From Chloromonas sp. AAM2 (lineage: Eukaryota > Chlorophyta > Chlorophyceae > Chlamydomonadales > Chlamydomonadaceae), in assembly GCA_004335635.1 (NCBI GenBank), contig QAXH01006016.1, positions 1,098 to 36,304 of the forward strand: DNA of 35,207 bases. The letters run 5' to 3'. Every line of letters begins with the position of its first letter. The stretch's first letter is position 1. A program made the translations under genes and the position numbers. Below are positions 1-15,579 of this stretch, piece by piece. The notes beneath the pieces were generated by a model that had not been told where the DNA came from, did no database searches, and saw only the letters and a program-made list of their open reading frames with translations.

Positions 1-14
1 CCCCCCCCCCCCCC
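1..14. repeat. poly-C tract at window edge
   Basis: Fourteen consecutive C residues open the window, inside the third visible intron of the ATP sulfurylase gene. A CA-rich tract (about 53-76) follows directly up to the exon boundary. It may be a real homopolymer or a contig-end artefact. Confidence 0.6.
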
Positions 15-76
15 TTCCTTGAACATCCCCCCGGGCGCCCCCTTTCTTTCAAACACAAACACACACACGCACACAC

Positions 77-1743
77 CTTGTCGGGCAGGTACTTGCTGTC
101 CACGTGCAGGATGCCGATGCTCTGGCCCTTGTACGTGATCAGCACCTTGTCGCCCACGTTCACGTCCTCACGGTTCGTGTCAAACACAATGGGAATGCCC
201 AACAGCTCGCCGGTCTGCACACAGGGCGACAGCAAGGCAATGAACAATTCGTACGCAAGGTAGCTGCCAGGCAAGGAACGGCTGGTATGGTACCAGAGGG
301 CGATGATCAAGTGCAGGCAGGGATGCCGAAATGTTGGGCTTCGCTGTGGCGATGCTGCCCGCACCTACCCCGTCCAAAAGGCCACACCCTTTTTACCACC
401 CTTGTGCTACCCATTACTGGTTACCAGATTGACCAGTGGTGTTGCCAGTGGTAGGGCATGTAACAGCTGGACTCAACCGCTGATTGGCCAGGAAATGACA
501 TGCTGCGGAATGTCCATCACGTCTTCAGGGGCCTTTCCTCACTCACTGTGAGGCGCATGTTGTCGACGACGCTGTGGTAGTTCTCCTTGCTCAGGAAACC
601 AGTCAGGGGGGAAAAGGCACTGCGGCAGGCACACAAGCAAGACACTTGCGAGCTCTTTGTAATGGTTGTTTTGGGTTCAATGGTGACGTGATCATTGACA
701 CCTTTCCTCCCCTGCCCTCGCTGAGCAGGCCTCCCAAAAGTGAACATCATGTGCGATAAACACCAACAAGTCAAGCAGGCCTGTTACTGAGACTGAGAAG
801 CATGACATCAGGCTGTAAACTACAAAACATGCAAGTGCCGCCTATTGCGCCACCGAGAACTACATCCAGGTTGACAAACGCTCAAAATGCGTTCGGTGCA
901 AGTACTGCATTGCATTTGGAGCACACGGGGTGTTGTATTTGAGGTGCGGCGTTTTTGTGGAACAAGTCTGTGAAATGTGTCTGTCAAATGTGAAGCGCAT
1001 GGGGGGTATGGCAGCTGCTATGCATCAAGTCCCGGCAATGTACAGTGAATCAGGCAAAGCGAAGGCATTATATGCATCACGCATAATGAAATCATCACAG
1101 TTTGGACATGAATTGCTTAAAAGCAGCTGCACAGTGGCGGTTGACAAGCTGTGCATGCTAGTGACTGGTGTGTGCATGTTGCAGGCGCCTCACCCGACCG
1201 AGAGCAACTCAACGTCGCATGCATTGCGGTCGCTGGCCTCGACCGTCTTGTTGCAAGCCTTGATGGCAGCCTCCCACTCGCTCTGGTCCAGGCGCAGGTT
1301 GATGAGCTTGCCACCATGGGGGGCAATCAGGCCATCAACCCTTGGGGTGGAAGGTGCCTCAACCGCAGCGGCAGCCATGGCCCTGTAAAGCGCAGGATAT
1401 GCTGAGGTGGCGGCGTAATCATGCGCGAGGATGTCTTGATGCGATTAGATCAAGTGCTGTTGCTTGCATGCGTGCGCGCACTGGCCTCGAGCACTGTACA
1501 CGTTTCAACGAACGGTGGAGAGCGACCAGAGATTGGCTTTATCCCGTCTGGATCCAACGAGCCTGCTGCGTACCTGATTGAGGCAGCACGGCGTGCACTG
1601 GTTGGTTGCAGGGCAGGGGCGACAGTGGACTGCAGGCTGGCTACGCGCAGTTGCACCGGCTTGAACAAGGTTGGGACTGGTGCCACTGCCTTTGCCTGTG
1701 GCGCGCGGGTCTGTGAGCCAGCCTTAGCAGTAAGGCTTGCCAT
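77..1743 (-). CDS. ATS: ATP sulfurylase (sulfate adenylyltransferase), plastid-targeted, 5' part
   Basis: ATP sulfurylase makes adenosine 5'-phosphosulfate from ATP and sulfate, the first step of sulfate assimilation, in the plastid of algae. Visible minus-strand exons are 1574-1743, 1194-1382, 547-619 and 77-214. They total 570 bp (190 codons) and join in phase with GT-AG introns. Exon 1 starts MASLTAKAGSQTRAPQ and is rich in Ala, Arg and Ser with almost no acidic residues, as expected of a transit peptide; it is followed by LIAPHGGKLINL. Exon 3 gives AFSPLTGFLSKENY, a hallmark of the family's N-terminal PUA-like domain, and exon 4 gives GIPIVFDTNREDVNVGDK and SIGILHVDSKYLPDK. The catalytic domain lies beyond the left edge. 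A second in-frame ATG at 1378 would remove the transit peptide. The rhomboid gene diverges 273 bp upstream. The family assignment is firm; which ATS paralogue this is remains open. Confidence 0.9.
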
Positions 1744-2016
1744 CTTTGCTGCTTGCCGAAAAGTGGCCGATACGCGTAGCCCTCACCGCTACCTCAAGCG
1801 GGTGGAAAAGTGACGATAAGCGTTTCTATGATGTGCTTGCAAAGCTTTTGGAACAATTAGAGACGCGCGCAAGATACAAGCCGGGCCGTTGAGTTGAACA
1901 AATTGCATCACGTTGCAATGAGTTTGGCAAGACACGTGGTGAACACCCGGCTCAGAGCGTAATCGCCCGAGGCAACCACAAACCAATCATTGCAGTACTA
2001 AGATCCTCTTGTTCAC
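1744..2016. promoter_or_regulatory. shared intergenic region, ATP sulfurylase / rhomboid
   Basis: Only 273 bp separate the two divergent start codons, so both core promoters and 5' UTRs must lie here or overlap. It contains a CCAAT word near 1982 and the imperfect palindrome TTGCATCACGTTGCAA near 1902-1917. No clear TATA box is seen. Promoter function is inferred from position only. Confidence 0.4.
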
Positions 2017-6953
<4,937 letters not shown>

Positions 6954-8695
6954 TGGATTGACAAAGGCTGTTAGCATCACTGAGGCCTCGTGGTCGAGGT
7001 ATTTTGATTGAATGGCCTTGCAAGTAAAGTACCCAACACAGCGCTCTCTTTCTTCATTTTTGCTGGCCCTCTTACCAGTCTGGATAACCCTAACCCTATC
7101 CCTAACCCAGTCTGGAAAGTTAGTTGGAAGCAACAGTTGGACACTATGCTCAATTGAGCTGCTCCCTCACCTATCGATCCTCACCCCCAATCCGGAGGCT
7201 ATCCTATCACTGAGGGTCCTGCATCCATCATGCAGCCCAGAGCCTCTCACTGGCATGTCATGTGAACAGATCCTGGCGGTTGCAGAACGGCCTTAATATC
7301 TGCATGCATGTTTTATGTGCTGCTGACGGGAAAGGGGTGCTGCCCTGATGATAAGCACACGCACTGGCCTGTCCCCTGCCCGACGTCCAATCGTCATCAT
7401 CTTCATCACCATTACATGTCATTGGGCGACAATGCTTCAAATCCTGGTTGTCCAGTCCAAAGGGATTTGGCAGCGCTGTTGTCTGTGGCTGGGCACCTTG
7501 ACCCCACCGCGTATGGGTATCTGGTTGTGTGTTTGCGCACATATAAATTCATTCTGACTGGCTAGGCTACTCCTTTCATACACCTGACCTGAACCAAGAA
7601 GACTGGAAAAAGGCTCTTGGACTTAGGTCTCTGATTGAGAAGTTTGCTCTAGACCACCAGGACGATCTTGAAACTCGAATGCCTGACTAGAGTGCCAAGG
7701 CACTTCTCAGAGTGACAAGTTTCTTGATGTAGTATTGCTCAGTCGCCCCACCACCAAAACACTAAGTGTGTGGCTTTTCCGACAGTGTAGCCATTGTGTG
7801 CGTGAGACTTATGGTGCAATGAGTGAGATTCAGACCAGGAGTGTGAGAGCGAAGTCATCAGGAACGACTACCATGATGGCCCATTGCAAATTGCTTTTGA
7901 TATACTGGTGCATTTGCATTGCCGTCTTACTGGACATGAGTGTGTCTCTTGCCATGCCTTGCCATGTGGCCGCATCACTGAACTGGGAACGCCTTCCTGA
8001 CTTGGATTGGTTCTGATCAACATTGCCTCTGTATTTCACTGTGTGTGATTTCAAACTGAGCCGTATGGCTGCACTCCATGACAATGACATGTCCTACAAG
8101 GGTTGTTCTGTGATCAGGCACCCCCTGGATAACCAGGTCCACCCAGGGTACATCAAGCCCGGGGCGGATGCAGATGCAGGCAGCGGCAGCAGCACAGCAA
8201 TGGTGCCCAGCTTTTTGCAAACACTATGGGAACGTAAGCAATGCAAGCAGTGCAGCCATGCAGCAGCAAGCCAGCAAGAGCAAAGGCAGAAGTAAAGGTA
8301 ATCATTTGGTCGAGGGCCAGGTAGGGCTGTGGTTTGGCATGTGGGCAGCCAATCAAGGTTGACAAAGGCAAGGTTCAGACCCATAAAACACGTTAGGATG
8401 GCCAGTTCTTGCCAAACAACAGTAAAAGGGGGTAACCGAGGGTGAAGCACGAGCACAGTAACAGCAACACATACAAGGTTTGCAACACTGTCAAATTTGC
8501 AGCAAGCAGTGGAAGTGTCCCCAAACAGCAGCAACACCAGCTGCTAGGAGCCATACGCGCAGTCAACTCATAGTCAATCAGACTGAGTGGCTAGGAAGTG
8601 CCATGTTCAAGGGAGGCGTCGACCACACAGTTGACCTCAGAAGTGCATGTTGCACAGCTGTAAGCTTAGGCGGACTGCTAGATGGCATCCCATAC
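6954..8695. other. intergenic stretch, no gene supported
   Basis: This lies between the rhomboid stop and the stop of the first proline-rich gene, so the two genes converge. I see no conserved protein motif, in-phase exon series or RNA gene. It holds a telomere-like tract at 7084-7108. The 147-codon minus frame at 8094-8537 has no recognisable content. It should contain the two 3' UTRs, but I found no TGTAA close to either stop. Confidence 0.5.
7084..7108. repeat. interstitial telomere-like tract (CCCTAA type)
   Basis: Four degenerate CCCTAA/CCCTAT units lie in a row. Similar short C-strand tracts occur at about 19613-19629, 19881-19902 and 29926-29952, always with the C-rich strand on plus. 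Some Chlamydomonadales use TTAGGG rather than the plant TTTAGGG, so the 6-bp unit is a weak taxonomic hint. Confidence 0.6.
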
Positions 8696-10001
8696 TCAGC
8701 GGAGGCGCCGGCCACACAAGGACTTCTTGAAACCGCATTGCTGTGGTGGTGGTGTTAGGACCAGTACTGTGGGCGCTCCTCCCACTGAAGGCTGGGGGGG
8801 TACGGGGGCAGGTGCAGCCAGGGATTGGGTGGGACGTGGGGGTGGTGCTGGGTCGGCGGCGGTTGCCTGGGGCTGGGAAATGACCAGGGCCTGTGCAATG
8901 CATGCAAAAGAATTAGTGGTTGGCGAGACAATGGGGCTGGTTGTTGGAAGGCAAAGAGTGCAGGTGCTGCGCCAAAAGGATGTGACCCGCCCGGGTCTGC
9001 AGACAAGGAAAGTTACTGTCTGCCTTACAACAGCTATCGCTTTAGTTGCAACCCTGATGTCCTGTCAGGAGGATGAGAGTGTAAATCTGCTGGTGCTCAT
9101 TCCTTATGTGTGACCAGATACGCACTGACATGGTGTGGTTTGCTGCTGACAGGACAATCTTCGTCTTGCACATTGGAAGCTCCACAGTGAACCGAACAAC
9201 CATGTGAACTACACGAACTACTGCTCAGTGTCCAACAACGGGGTTGGGTGCAGAGTGTAAGAAGTGGAAGCTGGTGCTCTACAGCACTTGCCTGGGAGAA
9301 CGAAAGACCTGGTGTGGGTGCAGGCGCTGGGATGGGATCTGGCGCTGAAACAGGTAGCTCAGCAGGAGCAGCCAAAGACTGCGGCCACAAAGCCAGCTTG
9401 CCAGACGTGTAGTGATTGTTAGATTAACATTAGAATGACTAGGCCTACACACACGTTGTCTAGTATTGTCTAGCGTGCCAAGGGCACAGCCAAGAAATTG
9501 AAGGAAGGTGTCAGGCGAGCAAGCAACAGCATGTCCAAAACTCCAGAAAGCCTTTGCCAGGTAAGCTATGTTGACGAGCCATTGTTTTGATCACGCTGGC
9601 TTTTGACGATTCAGGTACACCTACGCCCTAAGTTCTCCATGTTCCGTTGATGGCCACGATTGCATTGCCAAGCAGCGTGTGCCTTACGCAACAGTCTGTC
9701 CAACCTGTGTCGGCGGTGGCTGGTAACTGCCCAGGACAATGATCTGAGGTTGACTGGGCTGTTGAAAACCAGACAACAGGCTCCGCCTTCTCGCTCCTGG
9801 CAGCCTGGCACCTGCATGTCAGAGCGATAGCATGATCGTGCGGTCGACGCGGGGGCCCGGCATGCGTTTCGCTACCCATCCGCGCAACCCATCCGCTATC
9901 TCACTCGCAGCTTCCCTGAAGACGAGTAGGCCGCAGAGCATCGTCAGCTGCAATGCAGACACGGCAATTGCGCCGATGCAATGCCGATGCACTCGCTTCA
10001 T
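8696..10001 (-). CDS. predicted secreted proline-rich protein, paralogue A
   Basis: I do not recognise a named family. Minus exons 9905-10001, 9705-9811, 9292-9378 and 8696-8890 total 486 bp (161 residues plus stop) with intron phases 1, 0, 0. Exon 1 is a signal-peptide-like sequence: basic start MKRVHRHC, then a hydrophobic core (AIAVSALQLTMLCGLLVF) and EAAS at the splice. Exon 2 ends QPQIIVLGSYQPPPTQ. Exon 3 starts SLAAPAELPV and is Pro/Ala-rich. Exon 4 carries PTQSLAAPAPVPPQP and ends with a C-x6-C motif (CGFKKSLCGRR). The model is supported mainly by paralogue B, which has the same exon number, phases and motifs in the same order. Intron 3 would use a GC donor (CAG/GCAAGT at 9291-9290). 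Likely role, by composition only: a small hydroxyproline-rich wall or matrix protein. Confidence 0.6.
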
Positions 10002-11409
10002 CGCGCCTGAGCCTGAACTGCGATTGTTGCCCTTGGAATGTCTTACTCAACAGGCGATGTCGCACGTCAGCGGTTGCCCATGGTACTCAGTCAAGTGATA
10101 GATGATCACGTCGATCATCTTGCCACCGTTATAAGTGTCATTCTTTGACAGCTGAGAGTTACATCAAGAGAGGGTGAGAAGCGACGATTGAGCAGATGCA
10201 CTGAAGCAACGTTCAGCAAACTGCTGCAGGAACTCTCTGAGGAGAGATGGTTGTGGGCAAGTCTCAGACGTCGCGAGGATTGGTCGCTGCTACGTGCCAG
10301 CGCAGGCGTTGGCGAACACCGCCCAGGGGACTGTACAAATGGCGATTCCAAGTAAGCGGCTCTACAGTTAATAGGAATAAGAGCCTACAGTTCCGAATTT
10401 CCGGCCTTTTGAAAATAGAGCGGGTCACTGGAAGTGGCAATGAACTGTATTCGCATTCATGGTAGGCCCCAGCGCCCCCTTTGTGTACGATCTCGTTTTC
10501 GCCTACGGGATTGATCAGATGTCAATGAGTTGGTGCAACTTGTCGTGCTCCGGGGTTGATCAGACAAGCTTTGACGTATACCGAGCTTAGATGCGTGTCG
10601 CTAATTCAACGATGCATTCAATACCCTCTGCGTTGCAGACTTCGACAGCTAGTTGTTTAAACACATATGTTTACAATGTGGTACAGGGAAGCTTATTCTG
10701 ATGGTGCATAAGACAACACAACTAGGCGTGTCAGTTGCAAACAGTGCTTAATTACAGCTCTTTACTGATGAATGGATTAAAGACACGCGATTGTACAAAA
10801 CGCAATCGTAGCAAACGGTTGCCACGCCACAAAGGGTACATGCCCTGTCACGGCGCAGTGTCCACCACAAAACTGCATGCATTTGTGCGTGCAAAAAGCC
10901 CCATGGCGTCCATCTGAATCTGCAAGTGGTCATTGCCTAACCTACATGAATGCCTCCGCCTAACCTACATGAATTGCATGCTTCAACTGTTGCACTAGAA
11001 CTGAAGCCAGCTGTGCATTCAAGCGTATCAGGCGGTGTGCTCAAGTCACGAGCATTCAATGTTGGAGGCGTGAGAGGTGCTCCACAGGTGATAAAGTATA
11101 CTGGTGTCGCCAAGAACAGCAAAGAGGCAGGCCAAGGCATGCAGACCATCGAAATGCCACCAAACTGTACCAACCTGTTCTGCCGCCAAGGTGTAGCAAC
11201 CATTGCAAAATAAAAACGGCTAAGGTGTGCCAGCGTGCATATCTTACTGGTACACAACGCGTCTTTGGCTTGGCCGCTTGAAGATTGGGTGGAATGCAAC
11301 GGTATTATTGGCCAGGCACCTCAGATTGGATGCAGTTCCTATCACCACTAATGACTATGATGTGCAGCCGGCATTCCTGGCATGCCTCTGAGGAAGGGAA
11401 GCAAGCTTC
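10002..11409. other. intergenic stretch between the tandem proline-rich genes
   Basis: It contains the presumed promoter of paralogue A and the 3' region of paralogue B. No exon series or conserved motif is visible on either strand. There is a short direct repeat of GCCTAACCTACATGAAT (about 10936-10972), and TTACA (TGTAA on the minus strand) occurs near 10745 and 10669, too far from the paralogue B stop to assign. Confidence 0.5.
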
Positions 11410-12228
11410 TTACGCGCCAAATAGCGCCAGCTTCTTGCACAAGAAGGATCCAAGCTCGCAAGAAGGTGAGGGGGGTTGAAGCATGATGATGGAGGGGGAT
11501 TGCTGCTGGGGTACAGGGGCGGGCTGGGCCAGCGATTGAGTAGGGGGTGGGGGCGGCGGTGGAGGGGGAGCAGCCGGGGGTGGCTGTGCAATGGCGATGG
11601 CCTGCGCAAGCGGTGGACGGATGGTTGCAATTGCGTTGAAAAGGGCGCAGAAGATGAGCATAAGCAACGGCAGAGGCAGTGCGCCAGCTGCGGCTCCCAA
11701 CTCCTCTACATTCTGATGCAGTGAAGAGCTAGCAACGCAAGGTGTGCACGTTCCATGGCCATGTGGTAGAAAAGACAACCACCGCATGAAGCAATGCATT
11801 TCACTGATAACGCTTCTAGTAAAAGCAGTACGGTAAGCGTAGATGAGCTGTATTGGTAACATTACAAGAGGTACACCCAGGTGAAACTGGTAAAGCCAGC
11901 ACATGTGCTTGCGCTCAGTACCTTGTCGACACCTCAAACCCGGATTCACCTGGGCAAAGGCGATTGGAGGGGGGGCAGCGGGGGGAGGAGGTGGGGGTGC
12001 CGGCGCGGGCGCAGGAGCAGGCGCACCCAAGGACTGCAGACGTGAAAAGTGCCACAAGGAACAGCAGTTCGTGAGTCTTCTATGCTTGCATGGTGTGATG
12101 CTTTAACATCTATCTATCAGTAATGCTTAGTACGTACGTGTCGTTTGTTTGACAACTGTTCTGGGGACATGCTGCATGGAGATTGGGCTTAACCACCCGG
12201 CCTCCTTACTTACGCCGACCGGCGTCCC

Positions 12229-12275
<47 letters not shown>

Positions 12276-12678
12276 ACAAGTTGTCGCCGGATGTGCCACT
12301 GTCTGTCTGGGTTGCTGCTAATCGACACAATACTTTCGACACTAACCTGCGTGGGTTGCTGACCGCCGCCGTTCGGCAAGATGATGATTTGAGGCGGGTT
12401 GGGCGCCTTGTCGAAAAACCACGCCAAATTGCGTCGGCTCTCAGACGCGATGTTTTCACCTGCATGGCGGAGTGACAGGATCAAGTCTGTTGTGCGTGCG
12501 TTGTTTGCCTCACTGGTCTTCCGGCAATGTTTGCCGATGCTGGCGCTAGCTGCGATGCACGGGGCGACGCACTTGCTGCTTCGCCTCCAGATAGCAAGCA
12601 CCAAAGCAAAGCGAGCTGTAGAAAGTGAACCACAACCGTGGTAAATTTGGTTGATGTCTTCTGTGGCAGGCACTCCAT
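11410..12678 (-). CDS. predicted secreted proline-rich protein, paralogue B
   Basis: Minus exons 12573-12678, 12347-12459, 11950-12033 and 11410-11601 total 495 bp (164 residues plus stop), again with phases 1, 0, 0. Exon 1 reads MECLPQKTSTKFTT, then a hydrophobic core (VVVHFLQLALLWCLLSG) and EAA, with the Ser completed by the splice exactly as in paralogue A. Exon 2 ends PPQIIILPNGGGQQPTQ. Exon 3 starts SLGAPAPAPAPAP followed by polyproline and ends FAQ. Exon 4 starts AIAIAQPPPAA, carries PTQSLAQPAPVPQQ and ends with C-x6-C (CELGSFLCKK). Alternating Ala-Pro is the classic arabinogalactan-type glycosylation pattern and polyproline the extensin type, so an extracellular matrix protein is the simplest inference. 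Tandem copy A lies 1.4 kb downstream; a third secreted-type gene starts 264 bp upstream in the opposite direction. A longer minus frame through 12206-13126 contains exon 2 but is read-through. Confidence 0.62.
12228..12275. repeat. (CTTT)n microsatellite
   Basis: About eleven CTTT units lie within intron 2 of paralogue B. On the coding strand this is AAAG-rich, so it is not that intron's polypyrimidine tract. Confidence 0.95.
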
Positions 12679-12942
12679 TTTGTGGTGTGTGGAGGTGTGC
12701 GGCCCGGCTCAAGCTCGCCTCGTGCTGACAAAGTTTATGGCAAACTGAGCCATCGCTCCGATTTACCTTAGGCCGGATGCTGTCGAAAGGCTGATGGGTG
12801 GGTACTGACGGGTGTGTTGGTAACACTTCGCCATGTTGACAAGTGGTCCGCCCAACGGTTGCCTCAACACCAGCAACGTCTGTATTCTGCACGTCAAATG
12901 ACCTTCTACACGCCAGGAACTGTCCCGGAAAAACTACGCAAA
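12679..12942. promoter_or_regulatory. shared intergenic region between two secreted-protein genes
   Basis: 264 bp separate the divergent start codons of paralogue B and the third proline-rich gene. Such spacing would allow co-expression of matrix proteins. No defined motif is identified; the call rests on gene orientation. Confidence 0.35.
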
Positions 12943-15241
12943 ATGCAGGAAGCGCTATGCGCATCGCTCGTCTTTCTCGTGCTCGCTGCAACTGCCGCGG
13001 CTCAAGTGAGAAGTTTGCATTTGCGAGCTGTCGGCGACCTGATTCATCCTGCTCAAAAGGCCATCTCCCTGCACTGTTCGCATGTTTTGCTGGACTGCTT
13101 GCGCGTGTGCAGAAGCCTAGTCGCAAAAGGCACTCTTAGTCAGTTTTCGGAAAGGCTCGTCATTCCAGGCACACACATGCAAAATGAATCTTTGACTGTT
13201 GCCGCAGGGACCTCTCCCACCCCCACCCGCGTTCTCCAGGCCTCCAGGCTTCACAACTGAAGCAGGGCCTCCTGCCCCGGCAGGAACCACCACGCCACCC
13301 ACCCCGGCGCCCGGTCCTCCTGCACCCGGCCCCACGCCCGCACCTGCTCCTGCCCCTGCCCCTGCACCCGCACCCGCACGACCCGCACCTGCACCCACGC
13401 CCGCACCAGCACCAGCAGCACCACCGCCACCACCACCACCACCACCACTACCCGCTCCCGCTCCTGCACCAGTCATGCCACCACCCGCACAGCAGCTGGC
13501 GCCGGGCGTGATTCAATCTACCACCCTTCCGACGGCAGTTGGGCCCACAGGTACGTCTATAGGCCTGCTATCCTCACGTCACAGCACCATTCCATCTCAG
13601 ACGTCTCCATGTGTTTCAAGCTGAATTGACCAGTTTCTGTTGATTTGCTTGGGTTGCATGTTGCTGATAGGAAAGCATATCGCAACCCCCCATTTGCCCA
13701 ATCATTTGCTTACAAGGAGGGAGTGCACACCAGGAAGCACGTCCACGCAGATGCCTCGTTCTTTTACCACAAAACACTTTTGCTGCAAAACATGAAATGC
13801 ATTGCCACACGCATGTAAAGAGCAGCTCCTCACTTGCCCGTTTTTCTCCTTGCTGTTTTGCATCCATCCCTGACCCAATCATGCGGTTACCCAATCACTC
13901 ACAGGCACATCCGCGGGCCTGCCCACTACAGCAGGAACTCAGGGCGGATCAGCATTCACTCAGAACCTCAACATACCAGGTGTGCCACATCACTGGCCAC
14001 CATACCGGCTGAGTCATCTGTTGTGAGGACTGAGACATCTGCTGTGAGGGGCATTGTGGGACGTGTAGGAGTTGCCGGCATGGTCAGCCTGGAGCTGGCA
14101 TATTGGGGCACATTCTAGTTGAGCCATTACCACATCACTTGGTTGCTCGCATATTCCTGTCGGTTGTGTGGCAAGATGTTGAAATCTGGCACTGTTCAGC
14201 TTTTGCCAGTGCCACCCCACCTCAGACTTGTTGGGCAATCCAATACGCCAGAGTGACGGGGCTGACTGCAACAACCCCGCCTTGAGGATGAACTTGTGAC
14301 TTATTCTTGCCTTTTGCTGCAATGCAGGTATGGAAGGCATAGGTGGGCCTGGCGGCCCCAATATGACAGATCCTGGCCTTGTGGTGTCAGCGCAAAACCC
14401 CACTTCAAGCAGCGAGGTGGGTGAGGTTTGAGTAGGCAGAGAGTGGGCGTCGAAGCGGGGAAGACAGAACTGTGAACTTAGGATTGCTGCATCATTAGGA
14501 TTGGATCCAGCCGTCCGCACCATTTGATGTCCCCTTCTTGTAAAGGCTGTCTCAACTCGTAGACTCAAGTTGCCTGTTGTGTACGCGCTTGTGGTTTTCT
14601 TCTTTCTGCCTCCTTCCCACCTTTGTTATTCTTGCTCATGGTAGGTCAGGGCGGTACACATCCCAACCCGTGTCCTATGCCGGCTTCTCTGACGCAAAAT
14701 GTGTGACAAGGAGGGAGTGCACACCAGGATGCACGTCCACGCAAGTACTTCCATCTTATACTGCAAAACAAAAACAGAGTTTTGCTGCAAACATCAAATG
14801 CATTGCTTCGCGCATGCAAAGAGGAGTCCCAACGAGTGTGCAAGGCCTGGTGAGTCCCTTGTGGCAGGTACCTCACAGAGCACCTTCCTAAGCGCCCCGT
14901 TAGCAAAAACGGCAATCAAATCAAATCACCAAAGGATCTTTCAGGCAGAATTGTTTCTTTCAGCATCATCAACAGTATTGGGAGGTGCAAGGGCTTTTTG
15001 CATCATCAGCAAGTCACTGAGGTACCTTGTGGTGCCTCCACCGGGTGGCATTGCCCGGCAGACAGATGTGTCACTTACTTCCTCACAGGTCCGGCGCTGC
15101 GGCGGCAACTGTGTCGTGTCAAAGGCTGTCACCCAAGAAGGGTTTGCAATCGCTGGCGGCGGGAAAGACATAGCGGCGATGATGCCTGCGTTCCTTCAAC
15201 AGCAGTTCGTCGGACGACGACGGTTGACGAGACGAGCATAG
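12943..15241 (+). CDS. predicted secreted proline/alanine-rich (AGP/HRGP-like) protein
   Basis: No named family is recognised. Exons 12943-13005, 13208-13550, 13905-13979, 14328-14416 and 15089-15241 total 723 bp (240 residues plus stop), all in phase. Exon 1 is a compact signal peptide (MQEALCASLVFLVLAATAAA, then Gln). Exon 2 is a 114-residue Pro/Ala region with repeated PAPAPAPA and a run of nine prolines, typical of arabinogalactan-type and extensin-type glycomodules. Exons 3-4 are Gly/Thr/Ser-rich (GIGGPGGPNMTDPG, with an N-M-T glycosylation sequon). The last exon is compositionally different: a C-x3-C motif (RRCGGNC), a mixed stretch (SKAVTQEGFAIAGGGKDI) and a basic end. Exon 4 could end at 14416 or a few bases later. 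An in-frame ATG at 12898 would add 15 residues before the signal. A TGTAA at 15777 is a possible poly(A) signal. Exon 5 is the weakest join. Confidence 0.58.
13711..13830 (+). repeat. diverged direct repeat, copy 1
   Basis: This stretch shares the pattern ACAAGGAGGGAGTGCACACC..CACGTCCACGCA, then TTTGCTGCAAA and AAATGCATTGC, with 14704-14829. It lies in intron 2 of the third proline-rich gene (13551-13904). The two copies are about 1 kb apart in the same orientation. Confidence 0.8.
14590..14699 (-). mobile_element. dispersed repeat family, copy G
   Basis: In reverse complement this matches the family seen at 27826 and 28678: a CAGGGAAGCCGTCAGAGGACAC-like start (here diverged), a GTACCGCCCTGACCTACC core and a CAAGAA-rich tail. 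It lies in the last intron of the third proline-rich gene, directly beside the 14704 direct repeat. No coding capacity is seen, so it is probably a short non-autonomous element. Confidence 0.6.
14704..14829 (+). repeat. diverged direct repeat, copy 2
   Basis: This is the partner of 13711-13830 with the same order of conserved blocks, a few indels and base changes. It is in intron 4 of the third proline-rich gene. Two copies in different introns of one gene suggest an old element or a segmental duplication. Confidence 0.8.
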
Positions 15242-15579
15242 CGAGTTCTGTTCCAGGCCATGTATGCAATGTCAGGCAATGTCAGGTGAAGGGCAATGAC
15301 ACTGAAGGCTCGTGCTCGGTATCACCACAACGAGCATTGCCACATGACAGCAGGGATTGGTAACAACGCTTGTTGCTTTCTCGTCAGCTGTTAGCTTTCC
15401 AGGCCCTGGACTGGCGAGACGAGGATAGCGATCTTGTCTTGGAAGTTGACTCGTATGAACACTGTGATTGTGAGGTTGTGGCTCACGCGCAGTATCAACA
15501 CGACGAGCCTTGGTACCTTTGTCGCTAGTTTCTTTTTACCTTGAAGGATCGGGAACATCGCACAATGCACGACCTGGCC

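Noticed and set aside
10101..10119. small palindrome GATGATC..GATCATC
   Set aside because: Seven-base arms are expected by chance at this window size.
12206..13126. 306-codon minus-strand open frame
   Set aside because: It contains exon 2 of paralogue B but runs through a splice donor, a CTTT microsatellite and the divergent promoter. Its upstream part has no conserved content.
14941..15171. 76-codon minus-strand frame with PPPAIANPS start
   Set aside because: It overlaps the proposed last exon of the plus-strand gene, whose frame fits the preceding exon. I could not extend the minus frame with matching exons, though it stays the main alternative here.
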